From positions 55,314-119,313 of the forward strand of contig SVPV01000002.1 of the NCBI GenBank assembly GCA_015065725.1: a stretch of DNA of 64,000 nucleotides. The letters run 5' to 3'. This DNA is from Oscillospiraceae bacterium. Lineage in GTDB: Bacteria > Bacillota > Clostridia > Oscillospirales > Acutalibacteraceae. Shown in pieces: positions 41,368 to 49,910 of this stretch. Made by a program: the position numbers and the translations under genes. Under the pieces are notes generated by a model, which was not told where the DNA came from, ran no database searches, and saw only the letters and a list, made by a program, of their open reading frames with translations. Each line of letters begins with the position of its first letter. Positions within the stretch are counted from its first letter, which is position 1.

Positions 41368-42633
41368 TTAATTATTATTTGATAAACGTTCTAATAGTGT
41401 CGTTATCAATGGAATTTTGTGCATGGGGTCTGAATCAATAATTTTCAAACAAGTAATTAATTTTTTACATAATTTATTTGAAAGAAATTTGAAATCGGTT
41501 ATATATTGTTGGCTCACTAACTCGCATTCGCAAATTTTATTTAATAACATTAAAACAATAGACAAAACTGAAACCGTTGCTATCAATGTGGGGTCAAGTT
41601 CATCATAAATATCTATTATCGAATAATACTGTTTAGCACTTAAAATATCAACATGAACATATTTGCATGTGTCCTCGTAAAACTCTTCATAAAGCTGAAT
41701 ATCCGCCTCTATATTTAAGTATTTTTTCATTTGAGAAATTATAACCTTAATATTAATTTTTTCTCCTGATGATTTTTCAACAACTTTTTTTCGTGATATT
41801 TTACCATTAGGCTCAATAACAAAATTATATTTTTCACTATCAATTATCGGAAGTAGTTTTTTATTGAAAAAATCTAAATCCGCGTTAATTGCAGACATAT
41901 ACATATAATTTTCAAAGAAACTACGACCAAGTGAATATATACATTCTGGCAAATGGTTTTTTTGTAATTTTTCAATACTTTGTAATGTTTTAACTGTTTT
42001 GATTACAGAAAAAACACAAAAATCCAAAGGGTCTTTAGTTGTAAAAGATAACGCTTCATCAGGATTTGTGTGTCGACGAATAAAATCATTACAAGTTGCA
42101 AGCAAAGCTTCGAAAATATAATCAATTTCATCAAATAAAAAACTGTTTGATAACATAACAAACTTAAGAGCGTTCATACCATCTTCTTTTGATTCATTCA
42201 TTAACTCGAGATATTCATTGCAAAAATCATTAAACTCTTTTAAATCCTTGTCCGGTATATAATCTATATTAAAATTAGTAGGTAATAATCCATTTGTTTT
42301 ATAGTAAGCATAAATTTTTTCTTCTGGCATTCCGCTTTCTCGCATAGCATAAATTATTTGCAAAAGAACCTCATCATTAAAAGAAGGAGCAAATGAAACT
42401 AAAAAATCATCTTTTCCTGGTCTCCTATTATAATACTCTTCGAACTGATTTTCTACATCTTTTATTGTTTCAAAAAGTTCATCGGACATATGCACCTTTT
42501 GAATAAGTTTATCGCCATCAATCTCATATTTAATTTTTTTCTTTTTGCAACATTCACCATAGGATTTTCCACTTCCGCAAGGACAAAGCGTATCATATGA
42601 TATTTCTTTTGTTTTCTTAACTTTTACTTTCAA
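41368..42633 (-). CDS. SEC-C zinc-motif protein with DUF5677-like body
   Basis: This 421-residue protein starts with TTG at 42633, seven bases after GGGGGTGA. An N-terminal SEC-C motif (CPCGSGKSYGECCKKK, about residues 17-32) binds zinc. The long all-helical remainder includes SLGRSFFENYMYMSAI and DTCKYVHVDILSAKQYY, which resemble DUF5677/HEPN-like proteins often found in defence or abortive-infection loci. A defence role is an inference from that resemblance and from island location. It is the sole gene between repeat A and the first Fic gene. Confidence 0.65.
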   Translation of the reverse strand: MKVKVKKTKEISYDTLCPCGSGKSYGECCKKKKIKYEIDGDKLIQKVHMSDELFETIKDVENQFEEYYNRRPGKDDFLVSFAPSFNDEVLLQIIYAMRESGMPEEKIYAYYKTNGLLPTNFNIDYIPDKDLKEFNDFCNEYLELMNESKEDGMNALKFVMLSNSFLFDEIDYIFEALLATCNDFIRRHTNPDEALSFTTKDPLDFCVFSVIKTVKTLQSIEKLQKNHLPECIYSLGRSFFENYMYMSAINADLDFFNKKLLPIIDSEKYNFVIEPNGKISRKKVVEKSSGEKINIKVIISQMKKYLNIEADIQLYEEFYEDTCKYVHVDILSAKQYYSIIDIYDELDPTLIATVSVLSIVLMLLNKICECELVSQQYITDFKFLSNKLCKKLITCLKIIDSDPMHKIPLITTLLERLSNNN

Positions 42634-42704
42634 AAAAATCACCCCCAACTAGCATTTAAAAACTGGGTAGAGTTTTGTTCTTTTCAATTTAGAAGTTTTA
42701 TATT

Positions 42705-43604
42705 TTATTTTTCCGAAACTCTAAAATAATCATCTAATCTTTCACTAATATACTCAGCAATTAGTTCTGTCATAGGCATATGGTCTTTATCTTTATAAAA
42801 CGCATCAAATGCATCGTAATAGCGTTTGCGGTCAGTAAATTTCACATTGATAGGAGGAAATCCGTTGCGAATTAAATCAAGATTTATAAGCAATCGTCCC
42901 GTTCTTCCATTGCCGTCAATGAAGGGATGTATTCCCTCAAACTCAAGATGGAAAAGCGCAATACGCTCAACAATATGCAATGTGTTTACGCGGTCTTCAT
43001 TTATCTTAAGCAATTCAGTCATCTTCGACTCAATCAAATAAGGCTGTACAGGCTCAGTGTAAGCACCTAAAATACGAACAGGAATACGACGGTAAACACC
43101 CTTATCATCTGGTCGATTCATCAGTACAAGTGCATGAATATTTTTAATCACAGTTTCTGAAATAACTGTATTATTTTGTGCAATATCTTGAACATAAAGG
43201 AACGCATCTCTATGGCCCACTGCTTCAAGGTGGTCTTTAAGCGGCTTTTGGTCGATAGTCATACCCTCCAAAGCCAATGCGGTTTCTTTAAGAGTTAACG
43301 TGTTACCTTCAATCGCATTGGAATTATAAGTAAACTCAACCATAAACTCCTCACGCAAACGCTCAACTTCACCCTCTGTCAGAGGTCGCATTTTAGAAAG
43401 ACGCTCTTTTTTAGCATCTATGATAGAGAATATGGCAGGTCGAGCCAAACGACCATCAGCGGGCTTGATAGCATTTTCAGGAATCATATAAAGCTTACCT
43501 TTGCGTATAACACCGGGAATTTTACCTTCGGCACAAAGAATTCTCACGCGACGAGGAGAAATACCCCAATTTTCAGCGGCTTTTGATACTTTTATATAAT
43601 TCAT
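42705..43604 (-). CDS. Fic-family protein (AMPylase type) with N-terminal HTH
   Basis: The 299 residues contain a MerR-like DNA-binding segment (ISPRRVRILCAEGKIPGVIRKGKLYMIP, about 14-42), an inhibitory helix (SNAIEGN, class II type, about 95-101) and the Fic motif HPFIDGNGRTGR (about 233-244), with all catalytic residues in place. Fic enzymes transfer AMP or other groups to proteins; the inhibitory helix in the same chain keeps it off. A good GGAGG site precedes the start. It is the first of two Fic genes in the island. Confidence 0.92.
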   Translation of the reverse strand: MNYIKVSKAAENWGISPRRVRILCAEGKIPGVIRKGKLYMIPENAIKPADGRLARPAIFSIIDAKKERLSKMRPLTEGEVERLREEFMVEFTYNSNAIEGNTLTLKETALALEGMTIDQKPLKDHLEAVGHRDAFLYVQDIAQNNTVISETVIKNIHALVLMNRPDDKGVYRRIPVRILGAYTEPVQPYLIESKMTELLKINEDRVNTLHIVERIALFHLEFEGIHPFIDGNGRTGRLLINLDLIRNGFPPINVKFTDRKRYYDAFDAFYKDKDHMPMTELIAEYISERLDDYFRVSEK

Positions 43605-43643
43605 TTAGATTTACCTCCTGTTTATCATTCCCATTATAGCGTT

Positions 43644-43672
43644 AGTATAGCATTTTTTAGGAATAATATCAA
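43644..43672 (-). promoter_or_regulatory. Promoter of the first Fic gene
   Basis: Minus strand TTGATA and TATACT are 17 bases apart, 40 bases before the start codon. Confidence 0.75.
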
Positions 43673-43813
43673 GAGTTTTTGCGTAATTGAAGCATTGGTT
43701 TTTATTCCTGAAACAGTATAAACTTTTGAATTTATTTATTTTATGCTTAACACATTTAAAAATTCTACTATTTTTACATTGATTTTTCACTATCTTTCAC
43801 TAGTAAAAATTTT

Positions 43814-43853
43814 CTCTATTCTTTGTTTACTGCATATCAAATTTTGATATGCT
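43814..43853 (-). repeat. Repeat R4 upstream of the first Fic gene
   Basis: TTCTTTGTTTACTGCATATC and the palindrome TATCAAATTTTGATA (43835-43849) match the other R copies. The AAGGGATTGAGA extension with the -35 box is missing. About 60 bases on its left are also shared with R5. Confidence 0.7.
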
Positions 43854-43903
43854 AAATGCTTGACAATATGATTATTATAAGTTAATTTTCATCAGTATAA
43901 AAC

Positions 43904-43940
43904 ACCCTTGATAAATGGCATTACGCCATTTATCAAGGGT
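43904..43940. terminator. Hairpin at the left edge of repeat B
   Basis: A perfect 16-bp stem ACCCTTGATAAATGGC with its complement. The same hairpin, slightly changed, precedes repeat C. Confidence 0.85.
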
Positions 43941-43948
43941 TAAATTTT

Positions 43949-44278
43949 GACCACATTTTGTCCCACAGTCACGACCGGAACATATGGAAACAATGGACTT
44001 AAGTGGTCTATAAAGTATGTGATTTTGAGCGGATAGTGTTATATGTAGTGGAAATAAACGGAAAGTAGGTTTTCATAATCATTTGGGAATACGTGTACAC
44101 ACCCTTACTTAACTGTGTCAGAAAGTGCGGTATTTACTGGTTTTTTTAGTTTTAATTTTATTCGAACCTATTAAATTTTTTGCTTTAACCACAGTTTTTT
44201 ATTATCTTTTGCTCCTTTGCAACACAACATTACCACAAAGATTTTCAAAAGTCCAAAGAAATATTGAATATTTTTCAT
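43949..44278. repeat. att-like repeat B of the tRNA-Pro island
   Basis: It aligns with repeat A throughout (GACCACA..TTGTCCCACAG, CATTTGGGAA near 44086-44095, CACCCTTACTTAA, GTGCGGTATTTACTGG, TTTGCAACACAACATTACC). It is noncoding; this explains most of the ~780-base gene-free gap between the Fic and MBL genes. Confidence 0.75.
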
Positions 44279-44388
44279 ATTTTTCAGATTGCTAAATCAT
44301 CTTTGTAACTAACTTTGAATTTTGCTTTTTTGTATTTTTTCATTAATATAAATTTTTTGTTCTTTATTTAATTAAAATTGAAATATTA

Positions 44389-45558
44389 TCAACAACAACT
44401 ATAAACACTACAATTTAAGCATTTTTTATGGCAACCACATATTAAATCGTATTTATTACAAGAATGAATATGATATCCTTTTTGTGTACAAATAACTCTA
44501 TTGCATTTATCGAAAAATCGACTATCAATTTTTCTGTTTTTATAACCTGCGTTAGAGAAGATATATGTTTCTCCATTGGGAGTATATTTAGTATAATATC
44601 TAGCAGTTGCATGATGTTGAATTTTAACAACTTTATAGCATTTTTCAAAATCATGACTTATATATTCTATAACATTAGGCGGAACATCACCCAAAAAAAT
44701 AAACTTATCCTCACATGCAGAAACCAAACTAATTGAATTCATTGTTGTTATCAAAGAGTTATATCTCTGATAATAATACCGCTTAATTATCTTACCATAA
44801 TATGATGAATAATTAATCTCTTTATATGTTTCTCGGTTTCCAATCAAATCACCAAACGAACGTTCAAATCGAAATATTATGTTATTGTCTCCATTTAAAA
44901 TCCTCTGTTCAACCGTATGTTCAGAATTATTCTCTTCTTGTAAATTAGATATGTGAAAAAGATAATTATTAAAAGCATCTTCGAAATCATTAATGCTTTC
45001 AATTAAATTTTGTGACATATCTATATCATAAAAATCATTTTGTGTTTCCCATATTGAACTCATTTTTTTACAAACATATTCAATTTCAGGCCATAAAATT
45101 TTCAGTTCTTTTCCATCAAACTCAACACTATCTTTTCTTTTTAAAAACTTAATATTACCAGTTATTTTAGGTAGTTTTCTAAACAATTCGACTATTTTTT
45201 TCGATAATTTAAATCCCCAACTATTTTTCGGTGCAATAGCTAACAATACAGCAATATCTTTAGTATAAATTGATTTTCCTTCTACAATGCTATATGGCAA
45301 GTAGATATTTTTAAACTTATAACTATCTGGGATTTTAAGAATTCCGTTAAAATGGTCTGTATGAAAATGTGATATCATCAAATTATCTATTCGATTACAT
45401 TTTATATCATCCTCAATTTTAGAGAATGCAAACCCCGATGAATTTAAATTCATCTCTTTGTTTTGATTTGCACTTCCACAATCTACCAACAAATTCTCAT
45501 TATCACCTATAATTAAATTGCAATCCCCAAACTTGACATTTTTTGTTTCGATTTTCAT
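44389..45558 (-). CDS. MBL-fold metallohydrolase
   Basis: This 389-residue protein has an N-terminal metallo-beta-lactamase fold with the metal motif HFHTDHFNG (about residues 68-76), LLVDCGS before it and FLGDVPP (about 305) as a later metal region. A cysteine-rich tail (CNKYDLICGCHKKCLNCSVYSCC) may bind zinc. Such large MBL proteins act as nucleases or hydrolases; the substrate is unknown. It lies 13 bases after the second Fic gene, so the two form a pair, possibly toxin-like. The start at 45558 has AAGGA upstream. Confidence 0.8.
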   Translation of the reverse strand: MKIETKNVKFGDCNLIIGDNENLLVDCGSANQNKEMNLNSSGFAFSKIEDDIKCNRIDNLMISHFHTDHFNGILKIPDSYKFKNIYLPYSIVEGKSIYTKDIAVLLAIAPKNSWGFKLSKKIVELFRKLPKITGNIKFLKRKDSVEFDGKELKILWPEIEYVCKKMSSIWETQNDFYDIDMSQNLIESINDFEDAFNNYLFHISNLQEENNSEHTVEQRILNGDNNIIFRFERSFGDLIGNRETYKEINYSSYYGKIIKRYYYQRYNSLITTMNSISLVSACEDKFIFLGDVPPNVIEYISHDFEKCYKVVKIQHHATARYYTKYTPNGETYIFSNAGYKNRKIDSRFFDKCNRVICTQKGYHIHSCNKYDLICGCHKKCLNCSVYSCC

Positions 45559-45571
45559 AAACCTGTTTTCC

Positions 45572-46675
45572 TTATTCATTTATTTTAGAAACTATCTGCT
45601 TATCGTTCTTTCTTGCAAACTCACTAAGCGAGTATGAGCGAATTCTTTCTTTAACGATATTAGGAATTAAGAAACCGTTATTAGTGAGTCTAGCGCAACG
45701 ATTAATAATAGTCTTGTTTGTAACGCCAATCTTTTTGCTTACTTCAATTGGAGTAAACTCAAACATACGGTTTTTAAGAAGATACGCGAGCAGTTCTTTT
45801 TCCTTAGCGTTCAAATATGATAAACTGCCATCCAACTCATCGTCAGTAGAAGCCTTTGACAGTTCACATACTTTCTTTGAATAAAGTTCCATCATTCTAA
45901 GGAAATAGTTAATCCAAATTTCAGGGTGAGGAGGATTTTCTCTACCTGAATAATATAGTACCGGTAATCCCATTTGAAGAGATGCGTAATATTCATCAGG
46001 GTCATAAGCAAAATATTCTTCGAGCGAGCCAATACCATTAAATCCATAACCGTTAAGGTCAAGAATATATCCCGACATTAGTCTTGCAGTACGTCCGTTA
46101 CCGTCTTCAAAAGGATGTATAGTAACTAACTGATAGTGTACAACAGCAGCAATAATTAGCGGATGGTCATCAGTAGTATTTACATATTCTACAAGTTCAT
46201 CAAGCAGCGTTGGGATATCGGTATACTCAGGTGGTATATATTCAGGCGTACCCGTTTCAGAATCATAAACTGCAAATAGCACACCTGGCGGCATTTCCCC
46301 TCTAAGACCAATCTTTTCTTTTGATGCACCTTTTTCAACCATTGCCTGAACCTCAAGCAACAGCTTCTTTGAAAAAGGTTCTTTAGCCTTAAGTTTTTCT
46401 TCAAGCAAATTAAGAGCGAGAAAATAATTTCTCACCTCTTGCTCAGGTTTTAAAAAATGCTTATGTGCATCTCTTTCCATAGCTTCATTAGCCTGTGCCT
46501 CAGTTAAAGGATTTCCTTCAATTTTATTAGAAGCATAAGAACTTTTCTTCTTAGAATTTTTCCTAAGTCTATTTTTAATTACTTGCGGTAATTCTATTGT
46601 TTTAAGTGAAAAACGGTTTTCATCGATAGCGGATATTTTCTTTAAAATATCGTTTGTCAAAGTAACCTTAATCAT
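45572..46675 (-). CDS. Fic-family protein with C-terminal winged HTH
   Basis: The 367 residues have an inhibitory helix near the N-terminus (SNKIEGN, about 48-54), a Fic core with HPFEDGNGRTARL (about 193-205), and a C-terminal winged helix (FTPIEVSKKIGVTNKTIINRCARL). This is the common class II Fic layout, different in order from the first Fic gene. Catalytic residues are intact. It is transcribed ahead of the MBL gene. Confidence 0.92.
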   Translation of the reverse strand: MIKVTLTNDILKKISAIDENRFSLKTIELPQVIKNRLRKNSKKKSSYASNKIEGNPLTEAQANEAMERDAHKHFLKPEQEVRNYFLALNLLEEKLKAKEPFSKKLLLEVQAMVEKGASKEKIGLRGEMPPGVLFAVYDSETGTPEYIPPEYTDIPTLLDELVEYVNTTDDHPLIIAAVVHYQLVTIHPFEDGNGRTARLMSGYILDLNGYGFNGIGSLEEYFAYDPDEYYASLQMGLPVLYYSGRENPPHPEIWINYFLRMMELYSKKVCELSKASTDDELDGSLSYLNAKEKELLAYLLKNRMFEFTPIEVSKKIGVTNKTIINRCARLTNNGFLIPNIVKERIRSYSLSEFARKNDKQIVSKINE

Positions 46676-46779
46676 AAAATCATTCCTTTGTTTTTACTGA
46701 TTATATTATACCATAGCAAATTTGAAAATTCCACTATTTTTACATTATTTTTTCACTATTTTTCATTAGTGAAATTTTT

Positions 46780-46819
46780 CTTTATTCTTTGTTTACTATA
46801 TATCAAATTCTGATACAAG
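46780..46819 (-). repeat. Repeat R5 upstream of the second Fic gene
   Basis: TTCTTTGTTTACTATA and TATCAAATTCTGATA (46801-46815, one palindrome mismatch). R5 and R4 share about 60 further bases on the left, both upstream of Fic genes. Confidence 0.7.
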
Positions 46820-46847
46820 AAAAGGTGTTAACAAACTTTGCAACGGC

Positions 46848-46876
46848 TTGAATTTTGCGGTGAAATGTTATATAAT
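46848..46876 (+). promoter_or_regulatory. Promoter of the MATE gene
   Basis: TTGAAT (46848-46853) and TATAAT (46871-46876), 17-base spacer, about 36 bases before the ATG. Confidence 0.75.
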
Positions 46877-46911
46877 ATATGTTGAAATTTTTGATTTAAT
46901 GGAGCGAAATT

Positions 46912-48270
46912 ATGAGCGATAACAAAGAAATGCTCGGCTCTGCACCGATTGGCAAACTGCTGTTTAAATTGGCGGTTCCGACGGTGGTTGCCCAGCTTAT
47001 CAATATGCTATACAACATCATTGACCGCATCTATATCGGTCACATGCCAGGTGACGGAAGCCTTGCGCTTACGGGTGTTGGCGTATGTATGCCGATTATT
47101 ATGATTATCTCAGCATTTGCAGCACTGATTGCCTCGGGCGGTGCACCAAAGGCATCTATCTCAATGGGCAAGGGCGACAACGATTCCGCCGAAAAAATTA
47201 TGGGCGGTTGCTTTTCTTTACAGCTTATCATCTCTGCCGTACTGACCGCCGTTTTGCTGATTTGGAATAAAGACCTACTTCTGATGTTCGGTGCAAGCGA
47301 AAACACCATCGGTTACGCCACCGACTATATGAACATCTACGCTATCGGTACAGTATTCGTTCAACTAACACTCGGTATGGGTGCATTTATCACCGCACAG
47401 GGCTACACCAAAATCAGTATGATCACGGTGCTGATAGGCGCTGTCAGTAATATCATCCTTGACCCGATTTTCATTTTCGGATTTAATATTGGCGTTAAAG
47501 GTGCGGCACTTGCTACTATTCTTTCTCAAGCAATCTCTTGTGTTTGGGTGCTTCTGTTCCTTTGCGGAAAGAAGACTTATCTGAAACTCAAAAGACATAA
47601 TCTCTGCATAGACGGAAAACTCGTTTTTCCTTGCATTGCACTTGGAACAGCGACCTTTATTATGCAAAGCAGTGAAAGCGTAATTTCAGTCTGCTTCAAT
47701 TCTTCGCTGCTTAAATACGGCGGCGATATTGCCGTTGGTGCTATGACCATACTTACAAGCGTGATGCAGTTTGCGATGCTGCCGATGCAAGGCATTGCTC
47801 AGGGTGCACAACCGATTTTAAGCTATAACTATGGTGCTAAAAACACCGAGCGTGTCAAGAAAACCTTTAAGCTGTTACTTATATCTTGCCTTACGTACTC
47901 CTTTATCATTTGGAGTGCTATTATGCTGTTGCCACAAATGTTTGCAGGGATATTTACACCCAATGCGTCACTTATTGAATTCACCGCAACGGCACTTCGG
48001 ATCTATTGCGGAGTAATGTGCATCTTCGGTATTCAGATCGCTTGCCAGATGACCTTTGTTTCCATCGGCAATGCACCTTGTTCCATTATTGTTGCCATTG
48101 TTCGCAAGTTTGTTTTACTCTTGCCGCTCATCTACATTATGCCGCAACTGATTGCAGATAAAACAATGGGTGTTTATACGGCAGAGCCCGTTGCCGACGT
48201 GATAGCCGTAACCTTTACCGCTATCCTTTTTACCATACAATTCAAAAAAGCATTAAAATCATTATCTTAA
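46912..48270 (+). CDS. MATE-family efflux transporter
   Basis: This 452-residue protein has twelve hydrophobic segments in two similar halves. The N-terminus (GSAPIGKLLFKLAVPTVVAQLINMLYNIIDRIYIGH) and the mid region (GIAQGAQPILSYNYGAKN) are typical of the NorM/DinF MATE superfamily. It would export drugs or cationic metabolites using Na+ or H+. It is flanked by R5 and R6 and its DNA is visibly richer in GC than the surrounding island genes, suggesting a separate origin. Confidence 0.92.
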   Translation: MSDNKEMLGSAPIGKLLFKLAVPTVVAQLINMLYNIIDRIYIGHMPGDGSLALTGVGVCMPIIMIISAFAALIASGGAPKASISMGKGDNDSAEKIMGGCFSLQLIISAVLTAVLLIWNKDLLLMFGASENTIGYATDYMNIYAIGTVFVQLTLGMGAFITAQGYTKISMITVLIGAVSNIILDPIFIFGFNIGVKGAALATILSQAISCVWVLLFLCGKKTYLKLKRHNLCIDGKLVFPCIALGTATFIMQSSESVISVCFNSSLLKYGGDIAVGAMTILTSVMQFAMLPMQGIAQGAQPILSYNYGAKNTERVKKTFKLLLISCLTYSFIIWSAIMLLPQMFAGIFTPNASLIEFTATALRIYCGVMCIFGIQIACQMTFVSIGNAPCSIIVAIVRKFVLLLPLIYIMPQLIADKTMGVYTAEPVADVIAVTFTAILFTIQFKKALKSLS

Positions 48271-48287
48271 AAAATTAATAGTATTGC

Positions 48288-48330
48288 CTTTATTCTTTGT
48301 TTACTGCGTATCAAATTTTGATACGCTAAA
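48288..48330 (-). repeat. Repeat R6 after the MATE gene
   Basis: TTCTTTGTTTACTGCGTATC and the palindrome TATCAAATTTTGATA (48309-48323), followed by CGCTTGACAA. Unlike R1-R5 it does not precede a minus-strand gene; the MATE gene 3' end faces it instead. Confidence 0.7.
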
Positions 48331-48377
48331 CGCTTGACAAAGTAAATTTTATGAGTTAGTATTCAAGCAATAGAAAA

Positions 48378-48418
48378 CACCCCTGATAGATGGCTGTTTA
48401 CCATTTATCAGGGGTGTA
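48378..48418. terminator. Hairpin at the left edge of repeat C
   Basis: ACACCCCTGATAGATGG pairs with CCATTTATCAGGGGTGT, almost the same as the hairpin at 43904-43940. Confidence 0.82.
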
Positions 48419-48423
48419 TTTTT

Positions 48424-48564
48424 GACCACAGTTTGCCCCACAGTTACAACTGGAACATATGGAAACAATGGACATAAGAGGTCTATAAAGTATGTGTTTT
48501 CTAGCGGATAGTGTTATATGTAGCCAAAAAAAGCGGAAAGTAGGTTTTCGCAATCATTTGGGAA
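48424..48564. repeat. att-like repeat C joined to the tRNA-Pro 3' end
   Basis: It matches B closely (GACCACAGTTTGCCCCACAG, GGAACATATGGAAACAATGG, AGCGGATAGTGTTATATGTAG) up to CAATCATTTGGGAA. There B continues into non-tRNA sequence while C runs into the tRNA-Pro 3' half. Confidence 0.75.
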
Positions 48565-48601
48565 CTAGATGCCGCAGGTTCGAGTCCTGTCACCTCGACC
48601 A
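48557..48601 (+). repeat. attR: detached 3' half of tRNA-Pro
   Basis: This 45-base repeat of tRNA-Pro from TTTGGGAA to CCA has no 5' half in front of it, so it is not a gene. It marks the right end of the island. Confidence 0.8.
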
Positions 48602-48632
48602 AAAATCCTCATTCGCAAGAATGGGGATTTTT
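48601..48632 (+). terminator. Terminator after the tRNA-Pro 3' fragment
   Basis: AAAAATCCTCATTC pairs with GAATGGGGATTTTT (one wobble). It probably served the original tRNA-Pro before the island inserted. Confidence 0.8.
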
Positions 48633-48874
48633 ACTTTTTCACTCTTCACTTTTCATTCTTCACTATTCTCTGCGTTTTTTGATAGAGGATTTTTGGAAGT
48701 AATAAGTAATAGTGAATAGTTAAGAAGTTTGGTCTCTGCTTCGCAGACTAATTTATAAACGCTTGTTTATACATTTTCACATTTCCCAGTCTTTTTACCG
48801 ATTTTAAAATATATTCTTTAAATTTCAGCTTAAATGTGTTAAAATTAATTATTCTGATTTTTTTGGGGGTTATG

Positions 48875-49732
48875 ATGAGAAAATCATATTTCAAATACAT
48901 TTTTTCTATGTTGCTTTTCGGCAGCAACGGAATTGTTGCAAGCAATATAGGTCTTTCAAGTTATGAAATTGTGTTTTGGAGAACACTTATAGGCAGTTTT
49001 TTTCTTGCTCTTATATTTTTTCTTACCAGACAAAAGCTTTCATTTTATAATCACATAAAAGATACAGTTTTTATAGCTTTATCGGGCATATCTATGGGTG
49101 CTAGCTGGATGTTTCTTTACGAAGCCTACACTCAAATAGGGGTGAGTCTTGCTTCACTTTCATACTATTGCGGACCTGTTATAGTGATGATTTTATCACC
49201 TATATTATTTAAGGAAAAACTTACCGTGACTAAACTTTCAGGGTTTTTGACAGTAGTTTTAGGCATTCTACTTGTTAACGGAAGCTTGACCGATAGCCGT
49301 ACTAACATCTGGGGCATTTTTTGCGGACTAATGTCGGCTGTTACATATTCCTTTATGGTTATATTTAATAAGAAATCCGAAAAAATCGACGGACTCGAAA
49401 ACTCTGTAATTCAGTTAATTTTCGGCTTTTTAACAGTTTTGGTTTTTGTGGGATTTAAAACGGGCTATCAAATGTCAATCACCCCTACCGATTGGATTTG
49501 GATTGTAGTTTTAGGCTTTATAAACACAGGTGTGGGCTGCTATCTTTACTTTTCTTCAATAGGAAAACTTCCCGTTCAGACGGTAGCCATTTGCGGCTAT
49601 TTAGAAGCTTTGTCGGCAGTTATACTCTCTGCTTTAATATTAGCGGAAAAATTGTCGCCACTCCAAATAGTAGGTGCCGTATTTATTATAGGCGGTGCGA
49701 TATTCGGTGAGTGCTATAATAGAATAGGTTAG
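48875..49732 (+). CDS. EamA/DMT-family transporter
   Basis: This 285-residue protein has ten hydrophobic helices in two EamA repeats. The first half contains YEIVFWRTLIGSFFLALIFF and SLASLSYYCGPVIVMILSPILFKEKLT; the second contains GVGCYLYFSSIGKLPVQTVAI. Members export metabolites or amino acids; the substrate is unknown. The start at 48875 is five bases after GGGGG. In-frame TTG and ATG codons upstream lie within or before that site. Confidence 0.88.
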   Translation: MRKSYFKYIFSMLLFGSNGIVASNIGLSSYEIVFWRTLIGSFFLALIFFLTRQKLSFYNHIKDTVFIALSGISMGASWMFLYEAYTQIGVSLASLSYYCGPVIVMILSPILFKEKLTVTKLSGFLTVVLGILLVNGSLTDSRTNIWGIFCGLMSAVTYSFMVIFNKKSEKIDGLENSVIQLIFGFLTVLVFVGFKTGYQMSITPTDWIWIVVLGFINTGVGCYLYFSSIGKLPVQTVAICGYLEALSAVILSALILAEKLSPLQIVGAVFIIGGAIFGECYNRIG

Positions 49733-49753
49733 GCGAAACAATTCTGTTTCGCC
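49732..49753 (+). terminator. Hairpin at the end of the EamA gene
   Basis: GGCGAAACA pairs with TGTTTCGCC, overlapping the stop codon; no strong T-run follows, so it is a weak terminator. The rest of 49754-49876 shows nothing definable. Confidence 0.5.
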
Positions 49754-49876
49754 ACAAAATCTTTGATTTTTGCGACAAATTTTTGATAAAAATTTGTCCT
49801 TTCCCATTGAAATGAGTGTAGTACAAAATTAAATACTATAATTTAATTTTGCTAAAGGAAAACCGCACAACATAGC

Positions 49877-49910
49877 AAAAATGCGTTAGGAAAAATCCTA
49901 ACGCATTTTT
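49877..49910 (-). terminator. Terminator of the lysis cassette
   Basis: A 14-bp stem AAAAATGCGTTAGG with its complement at 49897-49910, directly at the holin stop codon on the minus strand. Confidence 0.9.

Larger units (their letters stand above)
33356..48601. mobile_element. tRNA-Pro genomic island (about 15.2 kb)
   Basis: The left end is the intact tRNA-Pro. The right end is a 45-base direct repeat of its 3' part starting at the anticodon loop (33387-33431 and 48557-48601, one mismatch). The interior holds accessory genes not usual for the core chromosome, mostly on the minus strand: Fic, SEC-C, MBL, TipAS and MATE genes. Three long att-like repeats lie inside. No integrase or transfer gene is present, so it is a relic or depends on a helper. 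Confidence 0.7.

Noticed and set aside
35214..48330. R repeats considered as a CRISPR array
   Set aside because: The six copies are kilobases apart, with genes between them and no regular spacers; no cas gene is present.
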